From contig SCTM01000209.1 of assembly GCA_004297485.1 (NCBI GenBank), forward strand, positions 1 to 33,007: 33,007 bases of DNA. Direction: 5' to 3'. The notes below the pieces were generated by a model that did not search any database, was not told the DNA's origin, and saw only the letters and a program-made list of their open reading frames with translations. How positions within the stretch are numbered: position 1 is the stretch's first letter; each line of letters begins with the position of its first letter. This document shows, piece after piece, positions 1 through 7,836 of this stretch. The position numbers and the translations under genes are program-made. Source of the stretch: Rhodospirillaceae bacterium. GTDB taxonomy: Bacteria; Pseudomonadota; Alphaproteobacteria; Rhodospirillales; Rhodospirillaceae.

Positions 1-563
1 TGCTCAACATTTACTAATGCCCGCTGCACGGCATCGTGGAAATGCAGTGAGATGACGTGAACGTCGTATTGAAACTCGCTGACTGCACTGGCAAATTTGT
101 TGTCGGACAAATCCGAATACAGAGACATGATGCCAAGTTCGCCAGCCGGCCCATGGAGGGGGATGGTTACGCCGCGCCGGACCCCGAAATCCAAGGCATC
201 CGTGAGTACGCGGCCTTCTCGCTGTGAGCGGGCATTGGCTCGGAATTTCTCATCCCAACGGATTGGAAGGCGATTGGCAAAACATTCTCGTATTATCGGA
301 TCGTCTTCCTGATAATCTTCTTCAAGGTAGTGGTCCATCCAACTTGAAGTCACGTTGGAAAGGACGATGAGATCCGATGGGTTTCGTTTATTCGCGGGGT
401 CCAAGGCGATCTCGCCTTTCATCCCCACATAGGTGAATGCGTTGAATCCCAAAGCGGCGTAAGTCCGGTCAAACTTACGCTTGAACGCTTGTGCCGTAGA
501 AAGCGTCTCGATATCGGACAGGATATCCGCCAAGTCGGCGCGCATGGGCCGTACCCACCCCAT
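1..563 (-). CDS. LuxR-family AHL-binding transcriptional regulator (partial, C-terminus off the window)
   Basis: I read this open frame directly on the minus strand; it runs off the left edge with no stop. The visible 187 residues form an autoinducer-binding domain. The residues equivalent to TraR Trp57, Tyr61, Asp70, Pro71, Trp85 and Gly113 are all present (W75, Y79, D88, P89, W103, G131) with the same spacing, followed by the family-typical IPLHGPAGE segment at 134-141. The family binds acyl-homoserine lactones and controls transcription through a C-terminal LuxR helix-turn-helix, which would lie outside the window. The ATG at 561-563 is preferred over the in-frame ATG at 543-545 because AAGGA sits 7 bases upstream of it. 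No luxI-like synthase is visible, so it may be a LuxR solo or its partner may lie to the left. It is divergent from the TonB receptor gene. Confidence 0.85.
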   Translation of the reverse strand, partial: MGWVRPMRADLADILSDIETLSTAQAFKRKFDRTYAALGFNAFTYVGMKGEIALDPANKRNPSDLIVLSNVTSSWMDHYLEEDYQEDDPIIRECFANRLPIRWDEKFRANARSQREGRVLTDALDFGVRRGVTIPLHGPAGELGIMSLYSDLSDNKFASAVSEFQYDVHVISLHFHDAVQRALVNVE

Positions 564-918
564 TTTGGCTTCCTTCACTGGGAAGCTTGTCTTGTAACCG
601 TGGCCGCCCCCTACGCGATTTAGCGCAACGTGCCAGCGGTGCTATCAATTCAAGTTTCGCTAAAAAACCTACGTGACCGACACAGGCGAATCAACGCCAT
701 TCCACCAAGCTTTCCGATTGCCATGATTGCGTCGGCAAGAAGCCTTCGCAATTTATACAGGTGAAGTCTCACGCGCAACAACCCAGGCGGAGCCATAGGC
801 TATTGGAAAAGCACAATAACCTTGTGGTGTGTCGGTGTGCTCTCTCCTACACTCCGCGCGTTTTAAGGGAGTTTGGGCGAGGGGCCCCGTTCGCCGTATA
901 TAACTAAAGGTTGATTGT
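564..918. other. 355-base divergent intergenic region between luxR-like gene and TonB receptor gene
   Basis: I see no convincing gene here. The spacer must carry the promoters of both divergent genes. Two small inverted repeats stand out: CACAA-5-TTGTG at 812-826, and a GC-rich one at 876-895 with GGCGA/TCGCC arms around GGGGCCCC. A TATATAA stretch at 897-903 lies just ahead of the receptor start. Neither repeat clearly matches a known lux box, so operator function is a guess. Confidence 0.4.
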
Positions 919-3261
919 ATGTGGGGACAATTCGCCTGCAGAATCGACTCGCTGGCGTCGTCGGACCCCGGTGTCAGGCCGGTTCGAGACTGTCCCTGTG
1001 ATCGATATCGATGGCGCTTGCGGGCCCGGACGTATTTTCTGCCGGTCCTTTTTATTGCAATCGTGATGCCGATCGTCGGCAATGCCACGACGGTTGAAGC
1101 CATTGTTGTTACGGCGCGCAAACGCGTTGAGGGGCTCGACGTCGTACCGCAGACCATGGCGGTCCTGACCGGCGATGACATTGAGCGCCGCGGGCTCATG
1201 ACTAGTCCGGAATTGGCCCACGACGTGCCGAATCTTACGTGGCAGTCCATACTTGGCCTCGATACTCCGCAGATTTTTTTGCGAGGCATCGGCAACGCCA
1301 CTTATAACGCCAACCAGGCGAATCCAGTCGCGGTGCATACAGACGGAATCTATCAGGGATCAAACATTGTCTACGGCTTTGGCTTGCTCGATCTTGATCG
1401 GATCGAGATTCTGAAGGGACCCCAAGGTACCTTGTTCGGTCGTAACACCACCGGCGGCGTTATCAATTTCATCGCGCATAAACCCGACGTGGCTGAAGGA
1501 ACGAACGGATACGCCAGCGCGACCTATGGGCGTTTCAACGAGGCGGATGTGGATGGCGCTGCCGGATTCGCACTCGGTGACCATGTCGCGGTACGGATCG
1601 CCGGTCAATCGCTCAACCGCGACGGCTACGTCACCAATCGCAATCCTGTGGTGGCGATACCACCGGAGGGCAGAGTCAATTTATGGTCCGCGCGTGGCGA
1701 GGTGCGGTTCCAGAACTTGGGTAATCTTGATCTCTTACTCAGTGCTCACGGGGGCCGAAATCGCAACGACGTTCCGCCGGGCAAGCAGATCGGCGTGGTG
1801 TGCCCTCCCGGGATAACCGTCGCACGTATTGGCGCGTGCATGGACTTCTTCGGCTTCCGCGATACGACAAACCCGTGGGAAAATTTTACCAACATCCCCT
1901 CGCACGATTTCGTGGATAGTTGGGGTGTCTCAGCTACGGCGACGTGGACATTGTCACGTTTTGACCTCGTCTCGCAAACAGCGGTGGAAGGTAATAATCG
2001 ACGACTGATCGACGATTCCGACAATGGGCCTGCGGCAGCGATCAAGATCAGTGTGGTTGGGAATTACCATCAATTCAGCCAGGAACTGCGCGCCGTGTCT
2101 CATAACGATGAGCGGCTTACGTGGTTGGCTGGCGGTAATTTCTACAGTGACCGCTTCTATGACGACCAAGCCTATACGGCTAATGCCTTTGGCCCCGGTT
2201 TCTTCACTCCCTTTTTCCCAGTCGAACAGGGAATTGCATCCTCGCTGCTTCAAAGAACGCGTAGCTTCGCCGGATTTAGCGAGGCAAGTTATCGCCTTAC
2301 TTCACGCCTGACCTTTACTGCCGGGGCGCGTTGGACCTCCGATCATCGCAGCGCTGACACCAACGCATTTCTCTACGATGCAACTGGCTTGGCCCTGACG
2401 TTTGTCGATGGGCTGCTTGCGCGGAGCAGACTGCTTGCGCCGACCATCTCGCCGCTGAGTTTGCAGCGAACTTGGGGAAAGTGGAGTGGGCGCGGCATTG
2501 TTTCTTATGCCCTCGCCGACGGCGTGCTCAGTTACGCTCAGGTTTCTCATGGTTTCAAGGGAGGCGATTTCAATGGTGGTGCCATGTTCGCCCCGGCAGA
2601 AGCGACGATCACGAATCCGGAGTATGTGACGGATTACGAAATCGGATTGCGTGGAAGCGCATTCGACCGCCACCTCACTTTTTCGGGGGCGGCATTTTAC
2701 TATGACTTCAGCAATCAACAGGTGGCGGTGTTGGTTCCGGGCTCGCATGCCACACTCCAAAGTCTGGCAAACGCCGCAAAGACCCATGTCAAGGGTCTTG
2801 AAGCGGAGGTGGCGGCAACGCCAATCCCGCCCCTATACCTTGAGGCAAAGGCTGGCTATCTGGACGCCAGATTCGTCAAGTTCCAGCTTGATGCCTCCAA
2901 CGTGGCGCTCAATTTCGACGGCAACCGCACCGCCTCGTCGCCAAGGGTCACCTTCGCCGGCCTCGCGCGGTACGGTATTCCCATCGGTATCGGTACCTTG
3001 TCGATCCAATTCGATATCTCCTACGCCGGGTCTCAATATTTCACGGTCGACAACAATCCGTCCTTACGGCAGGGGGGGTACTGGCTGGCGAATTCCCGTG
3101 TCACATTCGAAATGCCCAAGGCGTCCGTTGCTTTTTGGGTGAAGAATCTCGGCGACCGCACCTATTATGTTTCCGGGCTCGGTAATGCCGGGCTCGGATT
3201 TCTCGAACTCATTCCGGGTTTGCCGCGAACCTTCGGCGTGACGGTGACAAGACGATTCTGA
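919..3261 (+). CDS. TonB-dependent outer-membrane receptor
   Basis: This is a 780-residue outer-membrane active transporter, energised by TonB-ExbBD, for a siderophore or other bulky ligand. It has a hydrophobic signal segment at about residues 37-56, a TonB-box-like EAIVVTA at 60-66, and a plug domain with the hallmark run DLDRIEILKGPQGTLFGRNT (158-177) followed by TGGVINF. The beta-barrel ends in FGVTVTRRF with the expected terminal Phe. The ATG at 919 has AAAGG nearby but puts about 35 polar residues before the signal segment. A TTG at 1018 would give a more normal signal peptide, so the start is uncertain. The P450 gene follows within 20 bases and is probably co-transcribed. The substrate cannot be read from sequence; the type is common in sphingomonad-like alphaproteobacteria. 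Confidence 0.93.
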   Translation: MWGQFACRIDSLASSDPGVRPVRDCPCDRYRWRLRARTYFLPVLFIAIVMPIVGNATTVEAIVVTARKRVEGLDVVPQTMAVLTGDDIERRGLMTSPELAHDVPNLTWQSILGLDTPQIFLRGIGNATYNANQANPVAVHTDGIYQGSNIVYGFGLLDLDRIEILKGPQGTLFGRNTTGGVINFIAHKPDVAEGTNGYASATYGRFNEADVDGAAGFALGDHVAVRIAGQSLNRDGYVTNRNPVVAIPPEGRVNLWSARGEVRFQNLGNLDLLLSAHGGRNRNDVPPGKQIGVVCPPGITVARIGACMDFFGFRDTTNPWENFTNIPSHDFVDSWGVSATATWTLSRFDLVSQTAVEGNNRRLIDDSDNGPAAAIKISVVGNYHQFSQELRAVSHNDERLTWLAGGNFYSDRFYDDQAYTANAFGPGFFTPFFPVEQGIASSLLQRTRSFAGFSEASYRLTSRLTFTAGARWTSDHRSADTNAFLYDATGLALTFVDGLLARSRLLAPTISPLSLQRTWGKWSGRGIVSYALADGVLSYAQVSHGFKGGDFNGGAMFAPAEATITNPEYVTDYEIGLRGSAFDRHLTFSGAAFYYDFSNQQVAVLVPGSHATLQSLANAAKTHVKGLEAEVAATPIPPLYLEAKAGYLDARFVKFQLDASNVALNFDGNRTASSPRVTFAGLARYGIPIGIGTLSIQFDISYAGSQYFTVDNNPSLRQGGYWLANSRVTFEMPKASVAFWVKNLGDRTYYVSGLGNAGLGFLELIPGLPRTFGVTVTRRF

Positions 3262-3277
3262 CGTCGGGGGTCTGTTG

Positions 3278-4498
3278 ATGAATTCATCTGCTGCTCAGCC
3301 GGAAACGTCTCTCGATTTGACGTCGCCCGATTTTCTGCGCAATCCATATCCGGCCTATGAGCGGCTTCGACAGGCCGATCCCGTGCACCGATTGCCTCTG
3401 GGATTTCTGGTGCTCAGTCGCCACCAGGATATAAGCGCCGTTCTGCGGGACAAGCGATTCGGGAAAACCTATGCCGAGCGCATGGAACTGCGCAACGGCC
3501 CGTACATCATGGACGAGCCTGCCTTCCGCAGCATGAGTAAGTGGATGATGTGGGTGAACCCGCCCACCCATACGCGCCTGCGCGGCCTAGTCACCAAGGC
3601 CTTCGCGGCGCGACGCATTGAAGACATGCGGGAGCGGATTCAGCACGTCGTGGACGATACCATTGATCGTCTTGCGCCACGCGGCGCTGCAGATCTCATC
3701 AACGATTTTGCTTTCGCGCTGCCCGTGGGCGTGATCTGCGATATGCTCGGTATTCCGGCGGAAGACGCGCATCTGTTCCTCTCGGCCGTGCAAAATATCG
3801 CGAAGCTACTCGATCCCGTTACGCTGACGCGCGACGAGATTGACGAAGCGAACACACACTTTGCAACCATGGCGGATTATTTCGAGCGCCTGTTCGATCT
3901 GCGCCGGAACGAGCCGCGGCCCGATCTGACCTCGGAACTCATTTATGCCGAAGAAAACGGCAGCAAGTTGAGCAAGGAAGAGCTGACCGCGAATATCATC
4001 CAATTGTTCAGCGCCGGTCATGAGACCAGCGTCAATCTCATTGGCAACGGATTGCTGGCGCTCCATCGCCATCCCGACCAACTCGCCTTGCTGCGGAACG
4101 ACCCGACGCTCATCGGCAATGCCGTCGAGGAACTGCTGCGCTACGATTCACCCGTCCAGGCGGCGGGGCGCGATGCCAACGAGGATGCGGAAATCGATGG
4201 ACGGCCGGTAGCCAAGGGCGAGGCGATCGTGTGCCTCCTCGGCGCCGGAAACCGCGATCCTGAGGCGCACGACGCCGCCGAGCGTCTGGACATCAGGCGC
4301 AAGAATATCCGCCATCTCTCCTTCGGCGGAGGTCCGCACTATTGCATTGGCGCGCAGCTCGCTCGTATCGAAGCGGAGGTTGCGGTGGCTAGCCTGCTGA
4401 GACGCTTGCCCAACCTCACGGTCGACAACCTCGATGCTCCAGACTGGCGCCTCAATTTTGTCATCCGAGGCCTGAGTGCTTTGCCAGCGCACTGGTAG
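3278..4498 (+). CDS. Cytochrome P450 (soluble bacterial type)
   Basis: A 406-residue bacterial P450 monooxygenase. Diagnostic features: C-helix NPPTHTRLR (94-102), I-helix oxygen-activation motif AGHET (246-250), the K-helix ExxR pair in EELLR (284-288), and the haem loop FGGGPHYCIG (349-358) with the proximal ligand Cys356. There is no membrane anchor, so the enzyme is cytosolic and should need a ferredoxin and ferredoxin reductase; neither is encoded here. The ATG at 3278 has GGGGG 7 bases upstream and is preferred to the TTG just before it. It lies 16 bases after the TonB receptor stop, which suggests an operon that imports a substrate and hydroxylates it, or one that produces and recaptures a small molecule. 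The substrate is unknown. The gene converges with queC. Confidence 0.95.
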   Translation: MNSSAAQPETSLDLTSPDFLRNPYPAYERLRQADPVHRLPLGFLVLSRHQDISAVLRDKRFGKTYAERMELRNGPYIMDEPAFRSMSKWMMWVNPPTHTRLRGLVTKAFAARRIEDMRERIQHVVDDTIDRLAPRGAADLINDFAFALPVGVICDMLGIPAEDAHLFLSAVQNIAKLLDPVTLTRDEIDEANTHFATMADYFERLFDLRRNEPRPDLTSELIYAEENGSKLSKEELTANIIQLFSAGHETSVNLIGNGLLALHRHPDQLALLRNDPTLIGNAVEELLRYDSPVQAAGRDANEDAEIDGRPVAKGEAIVCLLGAGNRDPEAHDAAERLDIRRKNIRHLSFGGGPHYCIGAQLARIEAEVAVASLLRRLPNLTVDNLDAPDWRLNFVIRGLSALPAHW

Positions 4499-4530
4499 CT
4501 ATGCGGCAGCTCGAGAAAAACTGAATCGAA

Positions 4531-5202
4531 TCAGGATGGCGCCGGAATCGTCGGCGCCGGGGTTGCCACACCACCTGCATCCGCCCACGCATGATTATGA
4601 AGCAGGCACGCATCGCAGTGGCCGCAGGGTTTCGGCTCCGGTCCGCTCACATCCGGCGCATAGCAGCTCCAGGTTTCGCCCGGTGCTAGGCCCAGATCTC
4701 GGGCGAGGGCGGCGATCTCGGGCTTGGTGAGGGTCACGAGCGGCGCGACGATGCGCGGCGGATTGGGGACGGCCTCGGCCCACATGGCGCGGAATGCTTG
4801 CAGGAATGACTCCCGGCAGTCGGGATAGCCCGAGTAATCCACCGCGTTGACACCCAACCATACCTCGGTCGCACCCGCGCCTGCGGTTTCGGCGCAGGCC
4901 AGCGCCAGGAATACGGCGTTGCGTCCGGGGACAAACGTCGGCGCGATGCCCGCTTTCATTTCGGCGACGGAGCGGTCGCGGGGAATGTCGATGGCCGGCC
5001 GATCCCACTTCACATCGATCACGCGCCGTTCGATTCCAAACCGGGCACATTGCCGCGCCGCATAGGCGAGCTCGACCTCGTGCTGCTGGCCATAGTTGAG
5101 GCCGAGACTGATGGGCTCCCGGCCATGGCGGCGCGCCAGCAACAGGCAGACGGTGGAATCCAGCCCGCCCGAGTGAAGGACAACGGCCCGCGGCGGCGTC
5201 AT
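4531..5202 (-). CDS. queC: 7-cyano-7-deazaguanine synthase QueC
   Basis: A 223-residue enzyme that converts 7-carboxy-7-deazaguanine to preQ0 using ATP and ammonia. The PP-loop ATP-pyrophosphatase motif SGGLDS is at residues 11-16. Four Cys typical of the zinc site are C180 and the C193-x2-C196-x2-C199 cluster. The frame stays open upstream, but that extension only reads through queD in another frame. The ATG at 5200-5202 gives the normal N-terminus and is 4 bases past the queD stop. It is the third gene of queE-queD-queC. The proline/alanine-rich last residues are not conserved features I recognise. Confidence 0.95.
   Translation of the reverse strand: MTPPRAVVLHSGGLDSTVCLLLARRHGREPISLGLNYGQQHEVELAYAARQCARFGIERRVIDVKWDRPAIDIPRDRSVAEMKAGIAPTFVPGRNAVFLALACAETAGAGATEVWLGVNAVDYSGYPDCRESFLQAFRAMWAEAVPNPPRIVAPLVTLTKPEIAALARDLGLAPGETWSCYAPDVSGPEPKPCGHCDACLLHNHAWADAGGVATPAPTIPAPS
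4538..4558. terminator. Possible hairpin at the queC 3' end
   Basis: A seven-base-pair perfect stem, GGCGCCG with CGGCGCC around a 7-base loop, lies within the last codons of queC. On the minus strand a run of five T follows about 17 bases later (4516-4520), which is too far for a canonical intrinsic terminator. It sits at the convergent P450/queC boundary and may help termination from either side. Confidence 0.3.
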
Positions 5203-5206
5203 GACT

Positions 5207-5578
5207 TTAGGCCACGTCAAAGCGGCAGGATTCTCCCAACGTCGGGCGGCGCACGGTGACGCTGGCGACCTGGGGCAGGGCGGTGCGCAGTTCGCCCGCG
5301 ATCCAGCGGGCGAGATTTTCCAACGACGGCGAACCGAGGCCGGGAAGGTCGTTGAGAAAATGATGGTCGAGCTTCGTGCGCACGACATTGATCGCCGTGG
5401 ACACGTTCTCGAAGTCGACAACACAGCCGCTTACAGAATCCGGTTGGCCGCGCAGCGCCACCTCGACTTTGAAGGAATGGCCATGAATACGCGTGTTCTC
5501 GTGCCCCGCCGCCTTGTGGGCGAAGGTGTGCGCGGCTTCGAAGCCGAACTCTTTGACGATCTCGTAGGTACCGGTCAT
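5207..5578 (-). CDS. queD: 6-carboxytetrahydropterin synthase QueD (atypical active site)
   Basis: A 123-residue PTPS-fold protein expected to convert dihydroneopterin triphosphate to 6-carboxytetrahydropterin, the substrate of QueE. Zinc ligands H17, H32 and H34 (in IHGHSF) are present, as are DHHFLND (71-77) and a C-terminal Glu (GES, 115-117). The catalytic Cys of the family motif CxxxHGH is replaced: the sequence reads GHENTRIHGH, so position 28 is Asn, checked on the DNA. Its place between queE and queC argues for a queuosine role despite this. The start ATG gives normal family length; the gene begins 34 bases after queE. Confidence 0.9.
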   Translation of the reverse strand: MTGTYEIVKEFGFEAAHTFAHKAAGHENTRIHGHSFKVEVALRGQPDSVSGCVVDFENVSTAINVVRTKLDHHFLNDLPGLGSPSLENLARWIAGELRTALPQVASVTVRRPTLGESCRFDVA

Positions 5579-5612
5579 GACCTAGCTCCCAGGGGGGCTC
5601 GTAGTGGGCGGC

Positions 5613-6251
5613 TCAAGGAATGCCAAGATATTTATGGGTCTGCATGCTCAGGCGCCACTCTGGATGGAACAGGCAGTAATCGATCGCTTTGCGGCTATTG
5701 GCTTCCCGTTCATTGCCGTCCATGGGCTGGAGAAAGCGGTGGGTGAAGTTCAAATCCGCGTAGCGTTCCGGCGGCGCGCCGTCCTGGGGATAGACCAGCT
5801 TGATTTCGTCGCCGGCCGTCAGGACAAGCTCGGCATCGGCCTTGGGGCTGACGCAGATCCAATCGAGGCCCACCGGGGCAGGGAGGGTTCCGTTGGTTTC
5901 CACCGCCACGGCGAAACCGCGGTTGTGAAGGGCATTGATCAAGGCTTCGTCCATTTGCAGCAGCGGTTCGCCGCCGGTACAGACAACAAAACGTCCGGCC
6001 GTCGTGCCGCTGCCTTTCCAGGCCTGGCCGATTGCCTCGGCCAGACTCTCAGGGCTGGCGAATTTGCCGCCGCCCGGGCCATCGGTACCGACAAAGTCCG
6101 TATCGCAAAATTTGCATACGGCGTCCGCCCGGTCCCGCTCGAGCCCCGACCACAGATTGCAGCCGGCGAAGCGGCAGAACACCGCCGGCCGGCCGGTGTT
6201 CGCCCCCTCGCCTTGCAAGGTGTAGAAAATCTCTTTGACGGCGTAGGCCAT
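5613..6251 (-). CDS. queE: 7-carboxy-7-deazaguanine synthase QueE (radical SAM)
   Basis: A 212-residue radical SAM enzyme that rearranges 6-carboxytetrahydropterin to 7-carboxy-7-deazaguanine. Its [4Fe-4S] cysteines are C31, C46 and C49, the unusual Cx14CxxC spacing known for the proteobacterial QueE subtype rather than the classic CxxxCxxC. The N-terminal EIFYTLQGEG and the SAM-binding TGGEPLLQ (about 92-99) fit the family. It is the first gene of queE-queD-queC. GAGGA lies only 3 bases before the ATG, which is tight, but the N-terminus matches the family. I saw no preQ1 riboswitch in the 101 bases upstream. Confidence 0.95.
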   Translation of the reverse strand: MAYAVKEIFYTLQGEGANTGRPAVFCRFAGCNLWSGLERDRADAVCKFCDTDFVGTDGPGGGKFASPESLAEAIGQAWKGSGTTAGRFVVCTGGEPLLQMDEALINALHNRGFAVAVETNGTLPAPVGLDWICVSPKADAELVLTAGDEIKLVYPQDGAPPERYADLNFTHRFLQPMDGNEREANSRKAIDYCLFHPEWRLSMQTHKYLGIP

Positions 6252-6352
6252 AGGTCCTCATGGTCCGGCCGCTGCTTAATATAGGCCGACGGGGCTGTCA
6301 CATACGCTCCCGCGACCCAAGAATCCAGACTTTCACCCGGTCCGATGGGCCT

Positions 6353-7621
6353 TTAGGTCCAGGTTAGTAGGCCGACCATGGCGCCTGACAGGCAGGTGGC
6401 CAAGGTGCCGGAAACGAGGGTTTTAGGGGCCAGGGCGACAATTTCCGCCCGCCGCTCGGGCACCATGGCGCCCATGCCGCCGATCATGATGCCGAGGGAG
6501 CCGAAATTGGCGAAGCCGCACAGGGCATAGGTCATGATCAGGCGGCTCCGTACCGACAGGACCTCCGGCCCGAGATGGGACAGGTCGGTATAGGCGATCA
6601 ATTCGTTGAGGACGGTCTTGGTGCCCAGAAGGGCGCCGGCGGCAGGCGCTTCGCTCCAGGGAATGCCGATCAACCACGCCAGGGGCGCCAGTACCCAGCC
6701 AAGCATCCGTTGGAGGGTCAACGGTGCCCCATAGACGTCGGGGAGGTGTCCGATCACCGTATTCGCCAGGCTGACCAGGGCCACCAGAACGATCAGCATG
6801 GCGATGATGTTGATGATCAATTGGGCGCCGTCGACGGTGCCGCGGGAGATCACCGACATCATGTTGTCGCCGGGGTGGCGGGTGAGGATGATGGCGGTGG
6901 CATCCTGACCGGCGGCTCGCAACGCCGGGTCCTCGGGCACCATGAGGAAGGCGACGACGACGGTCGCGGGCGCGGCCAGAATCGAGGCGGTCAAAAGCTG
7001 CCCCAGGGGATTTGGGATCACGCCATGCAGCATCGTGGCGTACAGCACCATGACCGTTCCCGCGACCATGGCCATTCCAGCGGTCATGATCACGAATAAG
7101 CCGGAACGGGATTCGGCAACGAGATATGGGCGGATCACCAACGGCGCCTCGACCATGCCGACGAAAATATTCATGGTCGTGGCAACGCCCGCCGGACCAT
7201 CGACCCCGACGGTCCGGCGCAGGACCCAGGCAAAGGCCCGCACCACCGGCGGGATCACGTTCCAGTGGAATAATAACGCGGACAGTGCGCTGATGATGAG
7301 GATCAAGGGCAAGGACTGAAACGCCAGGATAAAGGTCGATCCCGTGCCGCTGAAGGCAAAGGGAGCGTCCGCCCCACCCACGTAGCCGAAGGCAAAAGCG
7401 GTACCGGCCCGCGTCGCGTTGTTGAGCGCGACCACGGCGCCGTTGAGCACGCCGAAGGCGTCGCGCATAACCGGGATCTTGATCAGGAGGACGGCAAGGA
7501 CGAACTGCAGCCCAAGCCCGAGGGCAATCGACCGCCACCGTACCTCATCCCGCCGTTCGCTGAGGCCCCAGGCGATGGCGACAATAGCGCATACCCCAAG
7601 CAGGCTCTGGATCGGTAACAT
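6353..7621 (-). CDS. Concentrative nucleoside transporter (CNT/NupC family)
   Basis: A 422-residue inner-membrane protein with many hydrophobic helices. It carries CNT landmarks: FGYVGGADAPFAF around residues 78-90, the GTGSTFILAFQSLPLI segment, a GVDGPAGVATTMNIFVGMVEAPL core near 140-160, and TKTVLNELIAY near 335-345. Members import nucleosides by H+ or Na+ symport. It lies 101 bases upstream of queE on the same strand and could share its transcript, which raises but does not prove a role in salvaging deazaguanine nucleosides; ordinary purine or pyrimidine nucleoside uptake is the safer reading. Length is normal and the ATG start follows a G-rich stretch. Confidence 0.93.
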   Translation of the reverse strand: MLPIQSLLGVCAIVAIAWGLSERRDEVRWRSIALGLGLQFVLAVLLIKIPVMRDAFGVLNGAVVALNNATRAGTAFAFGYVGGADAPFAFSGTGSTFILAFQSLPLILIISALSALLFHWNVIPPVVRAFAWVLRRTVGVDGPAGVATTMNIFVGMVEAPLVIRPYLVAESRSGLFVIMTAGMAMVAGTVMVLYATMLHGVIPNPLGQLLTASILAAPATVVVAFLMVPEDPALRAAGQDATAIILTRHPGDNMMSVISRGTVDGAQLIINIIAMLIVLVALVSLANTVIGHLPDVYGAPLTLQRMLGWVLAPLAWLIGIPWSEAPAAGALLGTKTVLNELIAYTDLSHLGPEVLSVRSRLIMTYALCGFANFGSLGIMIGGMGAMVPERRAEIVALAPKTLVSGTLATCLSGAMVGLLTWT

Positions 7622-7781
7622 GCAACGCCCCCGTCAACCGGTCCCGTTAAAGGCCGGCTTCATGCCCCGCCGCCGGCCAATCGGGTGCCCATGTCCACTG
7701 TGCCAGAGGCCCGGACCCTCGGCCAGAACGGCGTCATAAATACTTCACCTGACCGTCACAAAGCCCTTGCGGATTTCGCTT

Positions 7782-7814
7782 ACATCAAGATGTGTTATCC
7801 TGATGCTACATCTT
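7782..7814. promoter_or_regulatory. Inverted repeats upstream of phoU
   Basis: AAGATGT (7787-7793) and ACATCTT (7808-7814) form a perfect 7-base inverted repeat with a 14-base spacer. A smaller palindrome, ACATC-AA-GATGT, overlaps its left arm (7782-7793). The element ends 22 bases before the phoU ATG, where an operator or leader hairpin would act. It does not match a Pho box, and the spacing is 5 bases longer than the NsrR site it superficially resembles. Confidence 0.3.
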
Positions 7815-7836
7815 ATCCCTTAGCCGGACAGCGCGC

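Noticed and set aside
753-1338. Antisense open frames over the TonB receptor start
   Set aside because: They have no domain or ribosome-binding site, and they overlap the receptor's signal and plug region.
5203-5424. N-terminal extension of QueC
   Set aside because: It overlaps queD out of frame, and the conserved QueC N-terminus begins at 5202.
6252-6352. preQ1 riboswitch upstream of queE
   Set aside because: No preQ1-type hairpin with the A-rich tail could be found in the 101 bases.
6423-7538. 371-codon open frame overlapping the nucleoside transporter in another frame
   Set aside because: Its translation is Arg/His/Pro-rich with no domain, and the transporter in the alternative frame is convincing.
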